From contig NZ_JASDCU010000017.1 in assembly GCF_030407765.1 (NCBI RefSeq), positions 1 to 63,776 on the forward strand: a DNA stretch of 63,776 nucleotides, in the 5' to 3' direction. The translations under genes and the position numbers were made by a program. Source of the DNA: Microbacterium sp. APC 3901. Lineage in GTDB: Bacteria; Actinomycetota; Actinomycetes; Actinomycetales; Microbacteriaceae. Shown in pieces: positions 51,807 to 60,728 of this stretch (position 1 is its first letter; every line of letters starts with the position of its first letter). Below the pieces are notes generated by a model. It saw only the letters and a program-made list of their open reading frames with translations. It was not told where the DNA came from and did not search any database.

Positions 51807-53538
51807 CGACGAGCGCCCGGACGCATCCGCGATCCCGCGCACCCGCGCCGAGTTGCGCGCCGCGCGCGAGGCCGAGGCGGCCGCGTCGCGTCCGTCGAAC
51901 GAGGACACGGGAGCCGCCCGAGACGAAACGCCTCCCGCCCCTCGCCCGACGGGCGGAGTGCGACCGACGCGTTCGACCTTCGTCCCGCCGGATGCCGACT
52001 CGACGACCACCTTCGCGGCTCACACCTCGGCCGACTACGTGCCCCCCGCTCCTTCCACGGCCGAGGACGCGCACCCCGCGCCCGAGAAGCCGAAGGCCGC
52101 CAAGACGCCCAAACCCCCCAAGACGCCGAAGCCTGCGAAGGCGCCGAAGCCCGAGAAGCCCACCACCTCGCGCGACAACCGGTTCCTGCTGGCGCTGGGC
52201 GCCGTGCTCGGCATCCTCGTGCTGGTGGGTGCAGGGCTCGGCGTCGTCAGCCTGACGCAGGGTCCCCGCATCACCGAGGTGCAGGTCGACCCGACTGAAG
52301 CGATCGAGACGTCGGGCAGCCGTGTCATCCTCACCGCGAACCAGTCGCTGGCGGCGATCGACGAGTCTCAGGTGACGGTCGAGCCCGCCGTGCCGTTCAC
52401 TCTCGATGCGGCCGGTCGTGGCATCGGCATCCGCTTCACCGTTCCGCTCGACGACGACACCGAGTACACCGTGAATGTCGCCGATGCGGTGGGCGCCGGC
52501 GGAGGCCCCAGTGCCACGCTCTCGACGAGCTTCTCGACTCCGTCGTCCACCATCTTCCTGCTGCGTCGAGACGTCGACGGCGACGACAAGATCTTCCGCA
52601 CCGACCTGTCGGGCCAGAAGGCGCAACCCGTCTTCGCCGCCGACAAGATCAACGACTTCCGCGCCACGTCATCTCAGCTCGTCGTCTCGGTCGAGGAGGA
52701 CGAAGGCTCGAAGCTGCTCGTGATGGGGCGCGACGGCAGCGATCAGCGTGAGCTCGAGCTGCCCGGCGTCGGATACGTGGGCGCGATCCAGGTCTCCGAC
52801 CGCGGCGGCCTGGTCGGCTACAGCTACTCCGACAAGGAGCTCAGCGACACCGAGGGGCGCGCGAGCGTGCTCGTGACGCAGTCGCTGAGCGGCGATGATG
52901 AGCCTGTGGTCACCGAGGTCGGTGACAAGGAGGCGAATGTCTTCGTCTGGCAGTTCGTGCCAGACAGCGCGGCGATGCTCTTCATCGACTTCGACGGTGC
53001 GCTCTCGCTGGTCGATCGCACGACTGACGCCGGGGTGCAGTCCCTCGGACTCGCGACGACCATTCAGGGCATCTCGCGCGGCACGTACACGGCGATCGTC
53101 GAACGGCTCGACGGCTCTGTGGTCGAGCTGAACCTCACCGACGGCTCGGAGGTGCCGCTCGAGGCATCGACTCCCGACTACGGCTCGGCGATCACGATCA
53201 CGCCCTTCCCCGGCGGAACGCTGCGTCACGTCGTCTCGCGCGACGAGAACGGTCTGCCCATCGGACAGGCGATCGTCCGGGTCGACGACGAGGGAGCCGC
53301 GACGCCTCTCGTCGAGGTCGACTCGACCGACTCGATCCTGCAGGCCTGCGCCTCGCCCAGCGGCCAGTACGCCGCGGTCGTGATCGCCCCTGAGCTGGCA
53401 GACAACCCGTACGACCAGATGCTGCTGCCGCTGCCCGAGAACCTCGAGACGCACCTGCTCGACCTGCGCACGGGTGACGAGATCGTGGCGCTCACCGGTT
53501 TCGACGCCTCGTGGTGCCAGACGGCGCCGCAGTTCTGA
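51796..53538 (+). CDS. membrane-anchored protein with Ig-like and propeller-like domains
   Basis: A 580-residue protein. Residues 1-115 are cytoplasmic, charged, with a Lys/Pro-rich stretch KTPKPPKTPKPAKAPKPEKP. One membrane segment (about 132-152, ALGAVLGILVLVGAGLG) leads to an outer domain: first an Ig-like sandwich (ITEVQVDPTEAIETSGSRVI to about 245), then repeated beta-strand units as in WD40/TolB propellers. The protein looks like an extracellular sensor or scaffold; the function is unknown. ATG overlaps the TIGR03943 gene by 11 nt, so it is in the zinc operon by position. Confidence 0.7.
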   Translation: MSTDDERPDASAIPRTRAELRAAREAEAAASRPSNEDTGAARDETPPAPRPTGGVRPTRSTFVPPDADSTTTFAAHTSADYVPPAPSTAEDAHPAPEKPKAAKTPKPPKTPKPAKAPKPEKPTTSRDNRFLLALGAVLGILVLVGAGLGVVSLTQGPRITEVQVDPTEAIETSGSRVILTANQSLAAIDESQVTVEPAVPFTLDAAGRGIGIRFTVPLDDDTEYTVNVADAVGAGGGPSATLSTSFSTPSSTIFLLRRDVDGDDKIFRTDLSGQKAQPVFAADKINDFRATSSQLVVSVEEDEGSKLLVMGRDGSDQRELELPGVGYVGAIQVSDRGGLVGYSYSDKELSDTEGRASVLVTQSLSGDDEPVVTEVGDKEANVFVWQFVPDSAAMLFIDFDGALSLVDRTTDAGVQSLGLATTIQGISRGTYTAIVERLDGSVVELNLTDGSEVPLEASTPDYGSAITITPFPGGTLRHVVSRDENGLPIGQAIVRVDDEGAATPLVEVDSTDSILQACASPSGQYAAVVIAPELADNPYDQMLLPLPENLETHLLDLRTGDEIVALTGFDASWCQTAPQF

Positions 53539-53542
53539 GCGC

Positions 53543-54238
53543 ATGCCGACGGACGTCCTGCACCGAGCGACCCGCGCCGAGCTGAGCGCGTTGCCGGTCG
53601 AGGTCGCCCCGCTGCTGCTCGGCGGAGAGCTGCGCACCGTGGTCGCGGGCTCCGAGGTGCGACTGCGCCTCACAGAGGTCGAGGCGTACCACGGGCAGGG
53701 CACCGGCCCCGACGCCGATCCCGGGTCGCACGCGCGCATGGGCCGCACCGCACGCAATGCGACGATGTGGGGCGAACCGGGACACCTCTACGTCTACCTG
53801 AGCCACGGCATCCACTCGTGCGTGAACGTCGTCTCGGGGCCTGAGGGGCAGGCCGGCGGAATCCTGCTGCGCGCGGGCGAAGTCGTGCACGGGGCGGATG
53901 CCGCTGCTGTGCGCCGCCGCGCGACGACCCCGCTGACGGCGACGTCACTGCGTGACCTCGCCAAGGGGCCGGGCCGGTTCGGCCAGGCGGTGGGGCTGCG
54001 GCATCCGATCCACGACGGCATCGATGCGGTCACCGGCGAGGAGTTCGAGGGCGCCCGTGCCGAGCTGTGGCTGCGCGACGAACCCGTGATCCACGTGGCG
54101 ACCGGTCCGAGGGTCGGGGTGGCCGGCGTCGCCGGAACAGCGGCGTTCCCCTGGCGCTTCTGGATCGCCGGCGACCCGACGGTCTCGCCTTTCCGCTGGG
54201 GGAGGGGCGCTCAGGAAGCGTCTCTCGGCCGCACCTGA
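53543..54238 (+). CDS. mpg: DNA-3-methyladenine glycosylase (Mpg/AAG)
   Basis: A 231-residue monofunctional glycosylase that removes 3-methyladenine, hypoxanthine and related lesions in base excision repair. Key parts are LTEVEAYHG (catalytic Glu), DPGSHARMGRTARNATMW, YLSHGIHSCVNVVSG, ILLRAGEV and the LAKGPGRFGQAVG loop. It starts 4 nt after the propeller gene, so it is translated from the same mRNA as zinc-regulon genes. Its stop is 9 nt from the convergent LacI gene. Confidence 0.93.
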   Translation: MPTDVLHRATRAELSALPVEVAPLLLGGELRTVVAGSEVRLRLTEVEAYHGQGTGPDADPGSHARMGRTARNATMWGEPGHLYVYLSHGIHSCVNVVSGPEGQAGGILLRAGEVVHGADAAAVRRRATTPLTATSLRDLAKGPGRFGQAVGLRHPIHDGIDAVTGEEFEGARAELWLRDEPVIHVATGPRVGVAGVAGTAAFPWRFWIAGDPTVSPFRWGRGAQEASLGRT

Positions 54239-54247
54239 GGCCCGCGA

Positions 54248-55258
54248 TCAGGCCGAGTCTCTCCACACGACCGGCGTCGGCAGCATGATGCCCTCCCGAG
54301 GGCGCTGATCGTCGCGCAGCTGCGCGAGGACGGATGCCGCGGCCGCGGCGCCCAGCCCTTCGGCCGGCTGGTCGACGGTCGAGAGCAGCGGAGTGGTGCG
54401 CGTCGCCCAGCTGCTGTTGTCGAAGCCCACGACGCCGACGTCGTCCGGCACACGTCGCCCGGCTTCTCGCAGGGCCCACATCGCACCCGCGGCGACGGCA
54501 TCCGATGCGGCGAAGACGCCGTCTATGTCGGGCGCGCGCTCGAGCAGTCGCGTCATCGCCGCGGCGCCGTCGGCGTAGGAGTACAGCGGCACCTCCTCGA
54601 CGAGATCCGGGTCGAACGCGTCGCCGAGCGCGTCGGTGAATCCGGCGAGGCGATCCGTGCCCGAATCGCGGTCGAGAGCGGCGGCGATCATTCCGACGCG
54701 CTTCCGCCCCGTCGCCAGAAGCCGTGACGTCACAGCCTGTGCGGCGCCGCGATTGTCGACGCCGACCCAGGCGGCATCCACGTCCGGTGGGTGACCGACG
54801 TAGGTCACGGGCAGGTCGAGTCGCATGACGGCCTTGGTGATGGGGTCCTGCGCTCGCGCCGAGACGATGACCGCGCCGTCGACGAACCCGCCGTTGAGAT
54901 AGCGCGCGACCCGCTCGGTGTCGCGCACCGAGTCCACGACGAGGCACACCATCTGGTAGTCCGCCGCCGAGAGGGTCTCGTTGGTGCCGAGCATGATCGC
55001 GCCGATGTTGGGGTCTTCGAGGAACAGCGCGTGCGGCTCGTGCACGATGAACGCGATCGCCTGGGTGCGCTGGCGCACCAGGTTCTGTGCGGCGGTGTTG
55101 GGCACGTAGCCGACCTCGCGGATCGCGTCCTCGATCGCCGTGCGTGCGGAGTCCGACACATACCCGCCGTTGATCACACGGCTGACGGTTCCGCGTGAGA
55201 CCCCGGCCACACGGGCCACGTCGTGCACGGTGCTGCGGCGGCGTGCAGAAGTGCTCAT
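54248..55258 (-). CDS. LacI family repressor of the galactoside operon
   Basis: A 336-residue repressor. The HTH is TVHDVARVAGVSRGTVSRVINGG with hinge helix VPNTAAQNLVRQRT. The periplasmic-binding-protein-like domain has GRKRVGMIAAALDRDSG and GVFAASDAVAAGAMWALREAG. It diverges from a GH42-ABC-GH36 operon with two palindromes in the gap, so it likely represses it and responds to a galactoside. The frame extends 692 codons upstream without a stop, antisense to GH42, which is an artefact of GC-rich DNA. ATG at 55258 lies 7 nt after TAGGCT. Confidence 0.9.
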   Translation of the reverse strand: MSTSARRRSTVHDVARVAGVSRGTVSRVINGGYVSDSARTAIEDAIREVGYVPNTAAQNLVRQRTQAIAFIVHEPHALFLEDPNIGAIMLGTNETLSAADYQMVCLVVDSVRDTERVARYLNGGFVDGAVIVSARAQDPITKAVMRLDLPVTYVGHPPDVDAAWVGVDNRGAAQAVTSRLLATGRKRVGMIAAALDRDSGTDRLAGFTDALGDAFDPDLVEEVPLYSYADGAAAMTRLLERAPDIDGVFAASDAVAAGAMWALREAGRRVPDDVGVVGFDNSSWATRTTPLLSTVDQPAEGLGAAAAASVLAQLRDDQRPREGIMLPTPVVWRDSA

Positions 55259-55265
55259 GGTCGAC

Positions 55266-55271
55266 AGCCTA
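55266..55271 (-). promoter_or_regulatory. -10 box of the LacI-family gene (leaderless)
   Basis: On the minus strand TAGGCT, seven bases, then ATG at 55258. Confidence 0.5.
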
Positions 55272-55282
55272 GCGACCCGGAC

Positions 55283-55327
55283 TTGACGGGATTCACCACG
55301 ACATGCGACGATGTGTGCACGTTCACA
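55283..55327 (+). promoter_or_regulatory. beta-galactosidase promoter with upstream LacI operator
   Basis: TTGACG at 55283-55288 is a -35 candidate; with an 18-bp spacer GACGAT at 55307-55312 is a weak -10. TGTGCACGTTCACA at 55314-55327 is a near-perfect palindrome overlapping the expected start of transcription, as a repressor site should be. The same core recurs perfectly 46 bp downstream. Confidence 0.55.
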
Positions 55328-55359
55328 GAAATCCCGGTCGTCGCTTTCACGCCGCGGAC

Positions 55360-55373
55360 TGTGCACGTGCACA
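55360..55373 (+). promoter_or_regulatory. perfect 14-bp LacI operator
   Basis: TGTGCACGTGCACA is a perfect palindrome, centre 46 bp downstream of the first site and 27 nt before the GH42 start. Two sites on one face of the helix would allow cooperative or looped binding of the LacI-family protein encoded next door. Confidence 0.7.
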
Positions 55374-55399
55374 CATGAACCGCAAAGGAGCGTCACCGC

Positions 55400-57409
55400 A
55401 TGGCCGCCGCAGTGTCCGACCGCATCGCCACCCTCTCCGCAGGGCGCGGCCTCGTCTTCGGATGCGACTACAACCCCGAGCAGTGGGATCGCAGCGTCTG
55501 GCCCGACGACGTGCGGCTCATGCAGCAGGCCGGCGTCGGACTCGTGGCCATCAACATCTTCGGATGGTCGTCGATCAACCCGGCCCAGGGTGTGTGGGAC
55601 TTCACCGCGCTCGACGAGATCATCGCGCTGCTGCACGACGGTGGCATCAGCATCAACCTCGGCACCGGGACCGCTTCGCCTGCGCCCTGGCTCACCGCGC
55701 AGCATCCCGAGATCCTGCCGGTCGGCGAAGACGGGACGGTCTTCCAGCAGGGGGGACGCCAGGGATATTGCCCGAGCTCGCCGCTCTTCCGCGCGTATGC
55801 CGCCGAAGTCGTCACCCGGGTGGTCGAGCGCTACGGAGATCACCCCGCCGTGTCGCTCTGGCACGTGTCGAACGAGCTGGGGTGCCACAACGCGCTCTGC
55901 TACTGCGACACGAGCGCCGAGGCCTTCCGCGGCTGGCTGCGCGACCGCTACGACGACATCGACGCACTCAACCGCGCATGGGGCACGACCTTCTGGAGCC
56001 AGCGGTACAGCGACTTCGACGACGTGCGCGTGCCCGGCCAGGCCCTCTCGCTGCGCAATCCGGGTCAGATCCTCGACTTCCAGCGGTTCAGCTCCGACGA
56101 GCAGCTCGCGCTGTATCGCGCCGAGGCTGAGATCCTGCGCGAGCGCAGCGACGTGCCGGTCACGACCAACTTCATGGTCACCGCGCACATCCGCAACCTC
56201 GACTACTGGACGTGGGCGGGCGAGATGGATCTGATCGCCAACGACCACTACCTCGACCGCCGTCTCGATGACGCGCGAGGCGAGCTCTCGTTCGCGGCAG
56301 ACCTCACTCGCGGTCTCGCGCAGGGTGCCCCGTGGCTGCTCATGGAGACCTCGACCGGTGCCGTGAACTGGCAGCCCTACAACCTCGCCAAGGCTCCGGG
56401 CGAGCTGCAGCGCAACATCGCCTCGCACGTCGCCCGCGGCGCCGACGGCATCTGCTTCTTCCAGTGGAGGGCCTCGACGCAGGGCGCCGAGAAGTACCAC
56501 ACCGCGCTCGTGCCCCACGCGGGTGAAGACTCCGACCAGTGGCGCGAGGTCGTCGAGCTCGGCGGTCTGCTCGACCGCCTCGGCGAGGTCGCCGGCACTC
56601 GTGTGGTCGCCGACGCCGCGCTGTTCTTCTCGTGGGAGAGCTGGTGGGCCGCCGAGAACGAGGGCCGCCCGAGCGAGGCGCTCACGTACCTCGGTCAGGT
56701 GCACGCCGCGCACGCGGCGCTGTCGGATGCCGGTATCACCACCGACGTCGTTCGCCCGGGCGCCGACCTCGACGGATACCGCCTGCTGATCGTCCCCGCG
56801 CTGCATCTGATCAGCGATGAGGACGCCGCAGCGATCGCGCGTGCGGTCGAGAGCGGCGCGACCGCCCTGATCACCTTCTACAGCGGCATCGTCGACGAGG
56901 AGGACCGGGTGCGCACCGGCGGCTACCCCGGAACGTTCCGCGATCTGCTCGGCATCCGCTCGGAGGAGTTCGCACCGCTGCGTCCCGGAGAGGTCGTGTT
57001 CCTCACCGACGGCACGAGCGGATCGGTATGGGCCGAACGACTCAAGACGACGGACGCCGAGACCGCGGCGTCGTTCGCAGACGGCCCCGCCGCAGGCGGC
57101 CCCGCACTCACCCGACGTGAGGTGGGGAAGGGCGCGGCCTGGTTCGTCGCCACGCAGCCCGACCGCATCGCCTACCGGGAGCTGATCGCCCGTCTCGCCT
57201 CGGATGCGGGCATCGCACCGCACGCGGGGGCGAGCCGCGATGTCGAGGTCGTCCGTCGCACGGGCGATGCCGGCTCGTTCCTGTTCGTCATCAACCATGG
57301 CGACTCCGCCGCCGAGATCGGTGTCACGGGGCACGACCTCGTCACCGACGCACCCGCCACCGGCTACGTTCCCGCGGGGGCAGTCCGCATCATCAAGGAG
57401 GATGTATGA
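55400..57409 (+). CDS. GH42 beta-galactosidase
   Basis: A 669-residue beta-galactosidase. The acid/base is Glu159 in WHVSNELGCHN and the nucleophile Glu316 in LLMETSTGAVNWQPYN. Cys124, Cys162, Cys167 and Cys169 form the zinc cluster of the family. After the barrel come the trimerisation domain (about 390-600) and a small beta-domain. There is no signal peptide, so it acts on imported galacto-oligosaccharides or lactose. AAAGGAGCG precedes ATG at 55400. The stop overlaps the first permease start (ATGA). Confidence 0.93.
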   Translation: MAAAVSDRIATLSAGRGLVFGCDYNPEQWDRSVWPDDVRLMQQAGVGLVAINIFGWSSINPAQGVWDFTALDEIIALLHDGGISINLGTGTASPAPWLTAQHPEILPVGEDGTVFQQGGRQGYCPSSPLFRAYAAEVVTRVVERYGDHPAVSLWHVSNELGCHNALCYCDTSAEAFRGWLRDRYDDIDALNRAWGTTFWSQRYSDFDDVRVPGQALSLRNPGQILDFQRFSSDEQLALYRAEAEILRERSDVPVTTNFMVTAHIRNLDYWTWAGEMDLIANDHYLDRRLDDARGELSFAADLTRGLAQGAPWLLMETSTGAVNWQPYNLAKAPGELQRNIASHVARGADGICFFQWRASTQGAEKYHTALVPHAGEDSDQWREVVELGGLLDRLGEVAGTRVVADAALFFSWESWWAAENEGRPSEALTYLGQVHAAHAALSDAGITTDVVRPGADLDGYRLLIVPALHLISDEDAAAIARAVESGATALITFYSGIVDEEDRVRTGGYPGTFRDLLGIRSEEFAPLRPGEVVFLTDGTSGSVWAERLKTTDAETAASFADGPAAGGPALTRREVGKGAAWFVATQPDRIAYRELIARLASDAGIAPHAGASRDVEVVRRTGDAGSFLFVINHGDSAAEIGVTGHDLVTDAPATGYVPAGAVRIIKEDV

Positions 57410-58335
57410 CCACCACGCTCACCGCTCAGGCGGTCGCTTCGGCGCCCCGGGCGCCGGGCCGCCGCCGACGGATTCCGCACAGGGGGGCCATCGCGTTCCT
57501 CATCGTGCCCTTCGGCGTGCTGTTCGCGCTGTTCTACGTCGTGCCGATCGCGTACGCGTTCTGGCAGTCGCTGCTCGTCGTCGAGCGCGACGGCACCTTC
57601 GGCAAGGCCGAGCAGGTGTTCGGCGGCCTCACGCAGTACGTGCTGGTCTTCCAGAACGAGGCGTTCTGGAGCTCGATGGGACGGATGCTGACGTTCGGCG
57701 TCGTGCAGGTGCCGGTCATGCTCGGCCTCGCCCTGCTGTTCGCCCTGCTGCTGGATTCGCCGCTCGTGCGAGGCAAGCGCTTCTTCCGTCTCGCATTCTT
57801 CGTGCCCTACGCGGTGCCCGGAGTGATCGCGGCGATCATGTGGGGCTCGCTGTTCTCGCCCAACCTGTCGCCGTTCACCGCGATCACCAAGAACATCGAC
57901 TTCCTCGGTGCCGACCTCGTGCTGTGGTCGATCGCGAACGTCGTGACCTGGGTCTACGTCGGCTACAACATGCTGATCATCTACTCGGCGCTGCTGTCGA
58001 TTCCGCAGGAGCTCTATGAGGCGGCGATCCTCGACGGCGCCGGCCAGTGGCGCATCGCCTGGTCGATCAAGATCCCGCTCGTGCGCCCGGCGATCGTGAT
58101 GACCGCGATCTTCTCGATCATCGGCACGCTGCAGCTGCTCGCCGAGCCCCAGGTCTTCCGCTCGTTCAGCTCGGCGGTGACCAGCACCTTCACCCCCAAC
58201 ATGACCGTCTATGCCACGGCATCCATCCCGAACACCAACCTGGCGGCCGCCTTCTCCGTCGTGCTCGCCGTGACGACCTTCGTGCTGTCGTTCGGGTTCA
58301 TGAAGTACATGCAGCGCAAGGAGCAGAACGCATGA
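57406..58335 (+). CDS. ABC sugar permease (galactoside operon), first subunit
   Basis: A 309-residue six-helix permease. The EAA loop is YEAAILDGAGQWRIAWSIKI. The short N-terminal basic tail GRRRRIPHRG orients the first helix. Works with the following subunit and a lipoprotein; again no ATPase gene accompanies them. The ATG overlaps GH42, the stop overlaps the next gene. Confidence 0.9.
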   Translation: MTTTLTAQAVASAPRAPGRRRRIPHRGAIAFLIVPFGVLFALFYVVPIAYAFWQSLLVVERDGTFGKAEQVFGGLTQYVLVFQNEAFWSSMGRMLTFGVVQVPVMLGLALLFALLLDSPLVRGKRFFRLAFFVPYAVPGVIAAIMWGSLFSPNLSPFTAITKNIDFLGADLVLWSIANVVTWVYVGYNMLIIYSALLSIPQELYEAAILDGAGQWRIAWSIKIPLVRPAIVMTAIFSIIGTLQLLAEPQVFRSFSSAVTSTFTPNMTVYATASIPNTNLAAAFSVVLAVTTFVLSFGFMKYMQRKEQNA

Positions 58336-59237
58336 GCACCATGTCGATCGTCGCCCCTGGGCGAGGCTCCCGGGGCAAGGCCCCGCGCGGAAAGGCCGCT
58401 CGCGAGTCGGGCATCTCCCGCACGGGCGCCATGCTGATCATGGCCGTGTTCACGGTCTACTTCCTGCTGCCGCTGTGGTGGCTGCTCGTCGCGTCCAGCA
58501 AGGAGACCGGCGACATCCTGACCACCGCGCCGCTGTGGTTCGCCGACTTCCACCTGTTCGACAACATCGCCGAGCTGTTCGCCTACCGCGACGGCGTCTA
58601 CCTGCGCTGGCTGATGAACTCGGTGCTCTACGCAGCCCTCGGCGGTGCCATCGCGACCCTGCTCGCCGCGATGGCGGGCTACGCGCTGGCGAAGTACCGC
58701 TTCCCTGGCCGCGACCTGATGTTCGACATCGTGCTCGGCGGGGTGCTCGTGCCCGCCACCGCGCTCGCGCTGCCCCTGTTCCTGATCTTCAGCCAGGCGC
58801 AGTTGACCAACACGTTCTGGTCGGTCTTCCTGCCCTCGATCGTGAGTCCGTTCGGCGTCTATCTGGCGCGGATCTTCGCGGCCTCGTCGGTGCCTGATGA
58901 GCTGCTCGAAGCGAGTCGACTCGACGGAGCGGGTGAGATCCGCACGTTCTTCACCGTCAGCATCCGTCTGATGACTCCGGCGCTGGTGACGATGTTCCTC
59001 TTCCAGTTCGTGGCCATCTGGAACAACTTCTTCCTGCCGATGATCATGCTGCGGTCCGAAGACCTCTTCCCGGTGGTCTTCGGTCTCTACAACTGGAACA
59101 ACCAGTTGAACCAGCTGCCGGAACTCCGCGGTCTCGTGCTGATCGGCGCTCTGCTGTCGGTCATCCCGCTGATCGTCACATTCCTCCTGCTCCAGCGCTT
59201 CTGGCGCAACGGACTGGGCGCCGGCGCCCTGAAGTGA
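58332..59237 (+). CDS. ABC sugar permease (galactoside operon), second subunit
   Basis: A 301-residue permease with a basic N-terminal tail (GKAPRGKAARESG) and six helices. EAA motif: LEASRLDGAGEIRTFFTVSI. The end LLQRFWRNGLGAGALK is the MalG-type terminus. ATG at 58332 overlaps the previous stop. An 88-nt gap with a hairpin separates it from the binding-protein gene. Confidence 0.9.
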   Translation: MSTMSIVAPGRGSRGKAPRGKAARESGISRTGAMLIMAVFTVYFLLPLWWLLVASSKETGDILTTAPLWFADFHLFDNIAELFAYRDGVYLRWLMNSVLYAALGGAIATLLAAMAGYALAKYRFPGRDLMFDIVLGGVLVPATALALPLFLIFSQAQLTNTFWSVFLPSIVSPFGVYLARIFAASSVPDELLEASRLDGAGEIRTFFTVSIRLMTPALVTMFLFQFVAIWNNFFLPMIMLRSEDLFPVVFGLYNWNNQLNQLPELRGLVLIGALLSVIPLIVTFLLLQRFWRNGLGAGALK

Positions 59238-59244
59238 GCAGGCA

Positions 59245-59267
59245 GCCGCCCGGACCGACCGGGCGGC
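59245..59267 (+). other. stem-loop between permease and binding-protein genes
   Basis: GCCGCCCGG-ACCGA-CCGGGCGGC is a perfect 9-bp stem, 7 nt after the permease stop. C-rich CACCACCCGCACC repeats follow until the Shine-Dalgarno AAAGGA of the next gene. It may protect the downstream mRNA end or reduce read-through, letting the binding protein reach a different level from the permeases. Confidence 0.55.
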
Positions 59268-59325
59268 GCACCACCCGCACCACCCCTCACCCGCACCACC
59301 CCATCGCATCCACGAAAGGATCGAA

Positions 59326-60657
59326 ATGCAGCATTCGAAGATGAAGGCAGCCGCTGTCATCGCCATCTCGGCGTTCGCGCTCGCCGGTTGCTCGGCATCC
59401 GGCGGAGACAGCTCCGGCACGGGCGGCGACGCCGCCTCGTGCACCCCGGCGGACGGCGACGTCACGCTCGAGTTCACGTCCTGGATCCCCGGCATCGAAG
59501 ACGTCGTCGAGATCTGGAACGAGGCCAACCCCGAGATCCAGGTCGACGTGCAGACCGGCCCCAACGGCAACGGCGGCACGTACCAGAACTTCTTCAACCA
59601 GATCAAGGCGGGCGACGCTCCCGACCTCGGCCAGATCGAGTACGACGCCCTGCCGAACTTCCTCGTGCAGGACGGCCTCGAAGACCTCAGCGCCTGCGAA
59701 GACGTGGTCGCCTCCGAAGACCAGTTCGTCGACTGGGCCTGGGGACAGGTGACTCTCGGCACCGAGGGTGTCTACGGCGTGCCGCAGGACACCGGCCCCA
59801 TGGGTCTGTTCTACCGCGCCGACCTGTTCGAGCAGAACGGCATCGAGATCCCCACCACGTGGGACGAGTATCGCGAGGCCGCGGTCAAGATCCGCGAACT
59901 CGGCGGGTACATCACCAACTTCTCGCAGTCCGACATCAACCAGTTCGCGGGCTTCGCCTGGCAGGACGGCGCGCAGTGGTTCTCGAGCGACGACGAGGGC
60001 TGGACGGTCTCGCTCGCCGACGACGCCACCACCACGGTCGCCGACTACTGGCAGAGCATGCTCGACGACGACCTGGTCGCGACGGTTCCCGCGTGGACCG
60101 ACGAGTGGAACAACGCCTACAACTCCGGCCAGGTCTGGACCTGGAACTCCGCCGTCTGGGGTGCCAACTCGATCTCGAGCGGCGCGCCTGACACCGCGGG
60201 CAACTGGGCCGTCGCGGCGCTCCCGCAGTGGGAGGAGGGCGGATCCGCCGCCGGCAACTGGGGCGGCTCGTCGACGGCTGTGCTCAAGGGCAGCGAGCAC
60301 CTCTACGAGGCGACGAAGTTCGCGCTGTGGCTCAACACCTCGGATGAGGCGCTGACCGCCCTCGCCGAGGCGGCCAACCTCTACCCGGCCACCACCGCGG
60401 GGCTCGACCTCCCGGTCTACGCCGAGGGTGTGGAGTTCTACGGCGGCCAGAAGATCTACGACGTCTTCGCCGACGCCGCCACCCAGGTCTCGCCCGACTT
60501 CGCGTGGGGCCCGACCATGACCCAGACCTACTCGGACGTGTCCGACGGGTTCAAGGCCGCGGTCTCGGGCAGCGGAACGCTGCTCGACGCGATCGAGAAG
60601 GGTCAGACGGCGACCGTCGACGCGCTCAAGGCGGCGTCGATCCCCGTCAAGGAGTAA
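59326..60657 (+). CDS. ABC sugar-binding lipoprotein (galactoside operon)
   Basis: A 443-residue family 1 binding protein with lipobox LAGC near residue 21. The mature part has the two-lobe pattern: LEFTSWIPGIEDVVEIWNEA, then DTGPMGLFYRADLFEQNGI and SSTAVLKGSEHLYEATKF. The ligand is likely a galactoside such as a galacto-oligosaccharide, raffinose or melibiose, given GH42 and GH36. AAAGGA precedes ATG at 59326. A strong terminator follows. Confidence 0.92.
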   Translation: MQHSKMKAAAVIAISAFALAGCSASGGDSSGTGGDAASCTPADGDVTLEFTSWIPGIEDVVEIWNEANPEIQVDVQTGPNGNGGTYQNFFNQIKAGDAPDLGQIEYDALPNFLVQDGLEDLSACEDVVASEDQFVDWAWGQVTLGTEGVYGVPQDTGPMGLFYRADLFEQNGIEIPTTWDEYREAAVKIRELGGYITNFSQSDINQFAGFAWQDGAQWFSSDDEGWTVSLADDATTTVADYWQSMLDDDLVATVPAWTDEWNNAYNSGQVWTWNSAVWGANSISSGAPDTAGNWAVAALPQWEEGGSAAGNWGGSSTAVLKGSEHLYEATKFALWLNTSDEALTALAEAANLYPATTAGLDLPVYAEGVEFYGGQKIYDVFADAATQVSPDFAWGPTMTQTYSDVSDGFKAAVSGSGTLLDAIEKGQTATVDALKAASIPVKE

Positions 60658-60665
60658 CACCTCTC

Positions 60666-60708
60666 GGAGGCCCGCCCGTATGCTCACGGGCGGGCCTCCT
60701 TCTCGTCT
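60666..60708 (+). terminator. strong hairpin after the binding-protein gene
   Basis: GGAGGCCCGCCCGT at 60666-60679 pairs without mismatch with ACGGGCGGGCCTCC at 60686-60699 across ATGCTC. TTCTCGTCT follows, a weak U-tract. It is 9 nt after the stop and before the alpha-galactosidase gene, which would then be expressed at a lower level or by read-through. Confidence 0.8.
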
Positions 60709-60728
60709 GCGACCCGTCTGGAGCGGCA

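Noticed and set aside
54248..57334. A 1028-codon frame that includes the LacI gene
   Set aside because: Only the first part from 55258 down to 54248 is LacI. The other 692 codons are antisense to GH42 and have a composition dictated by its codon positions.
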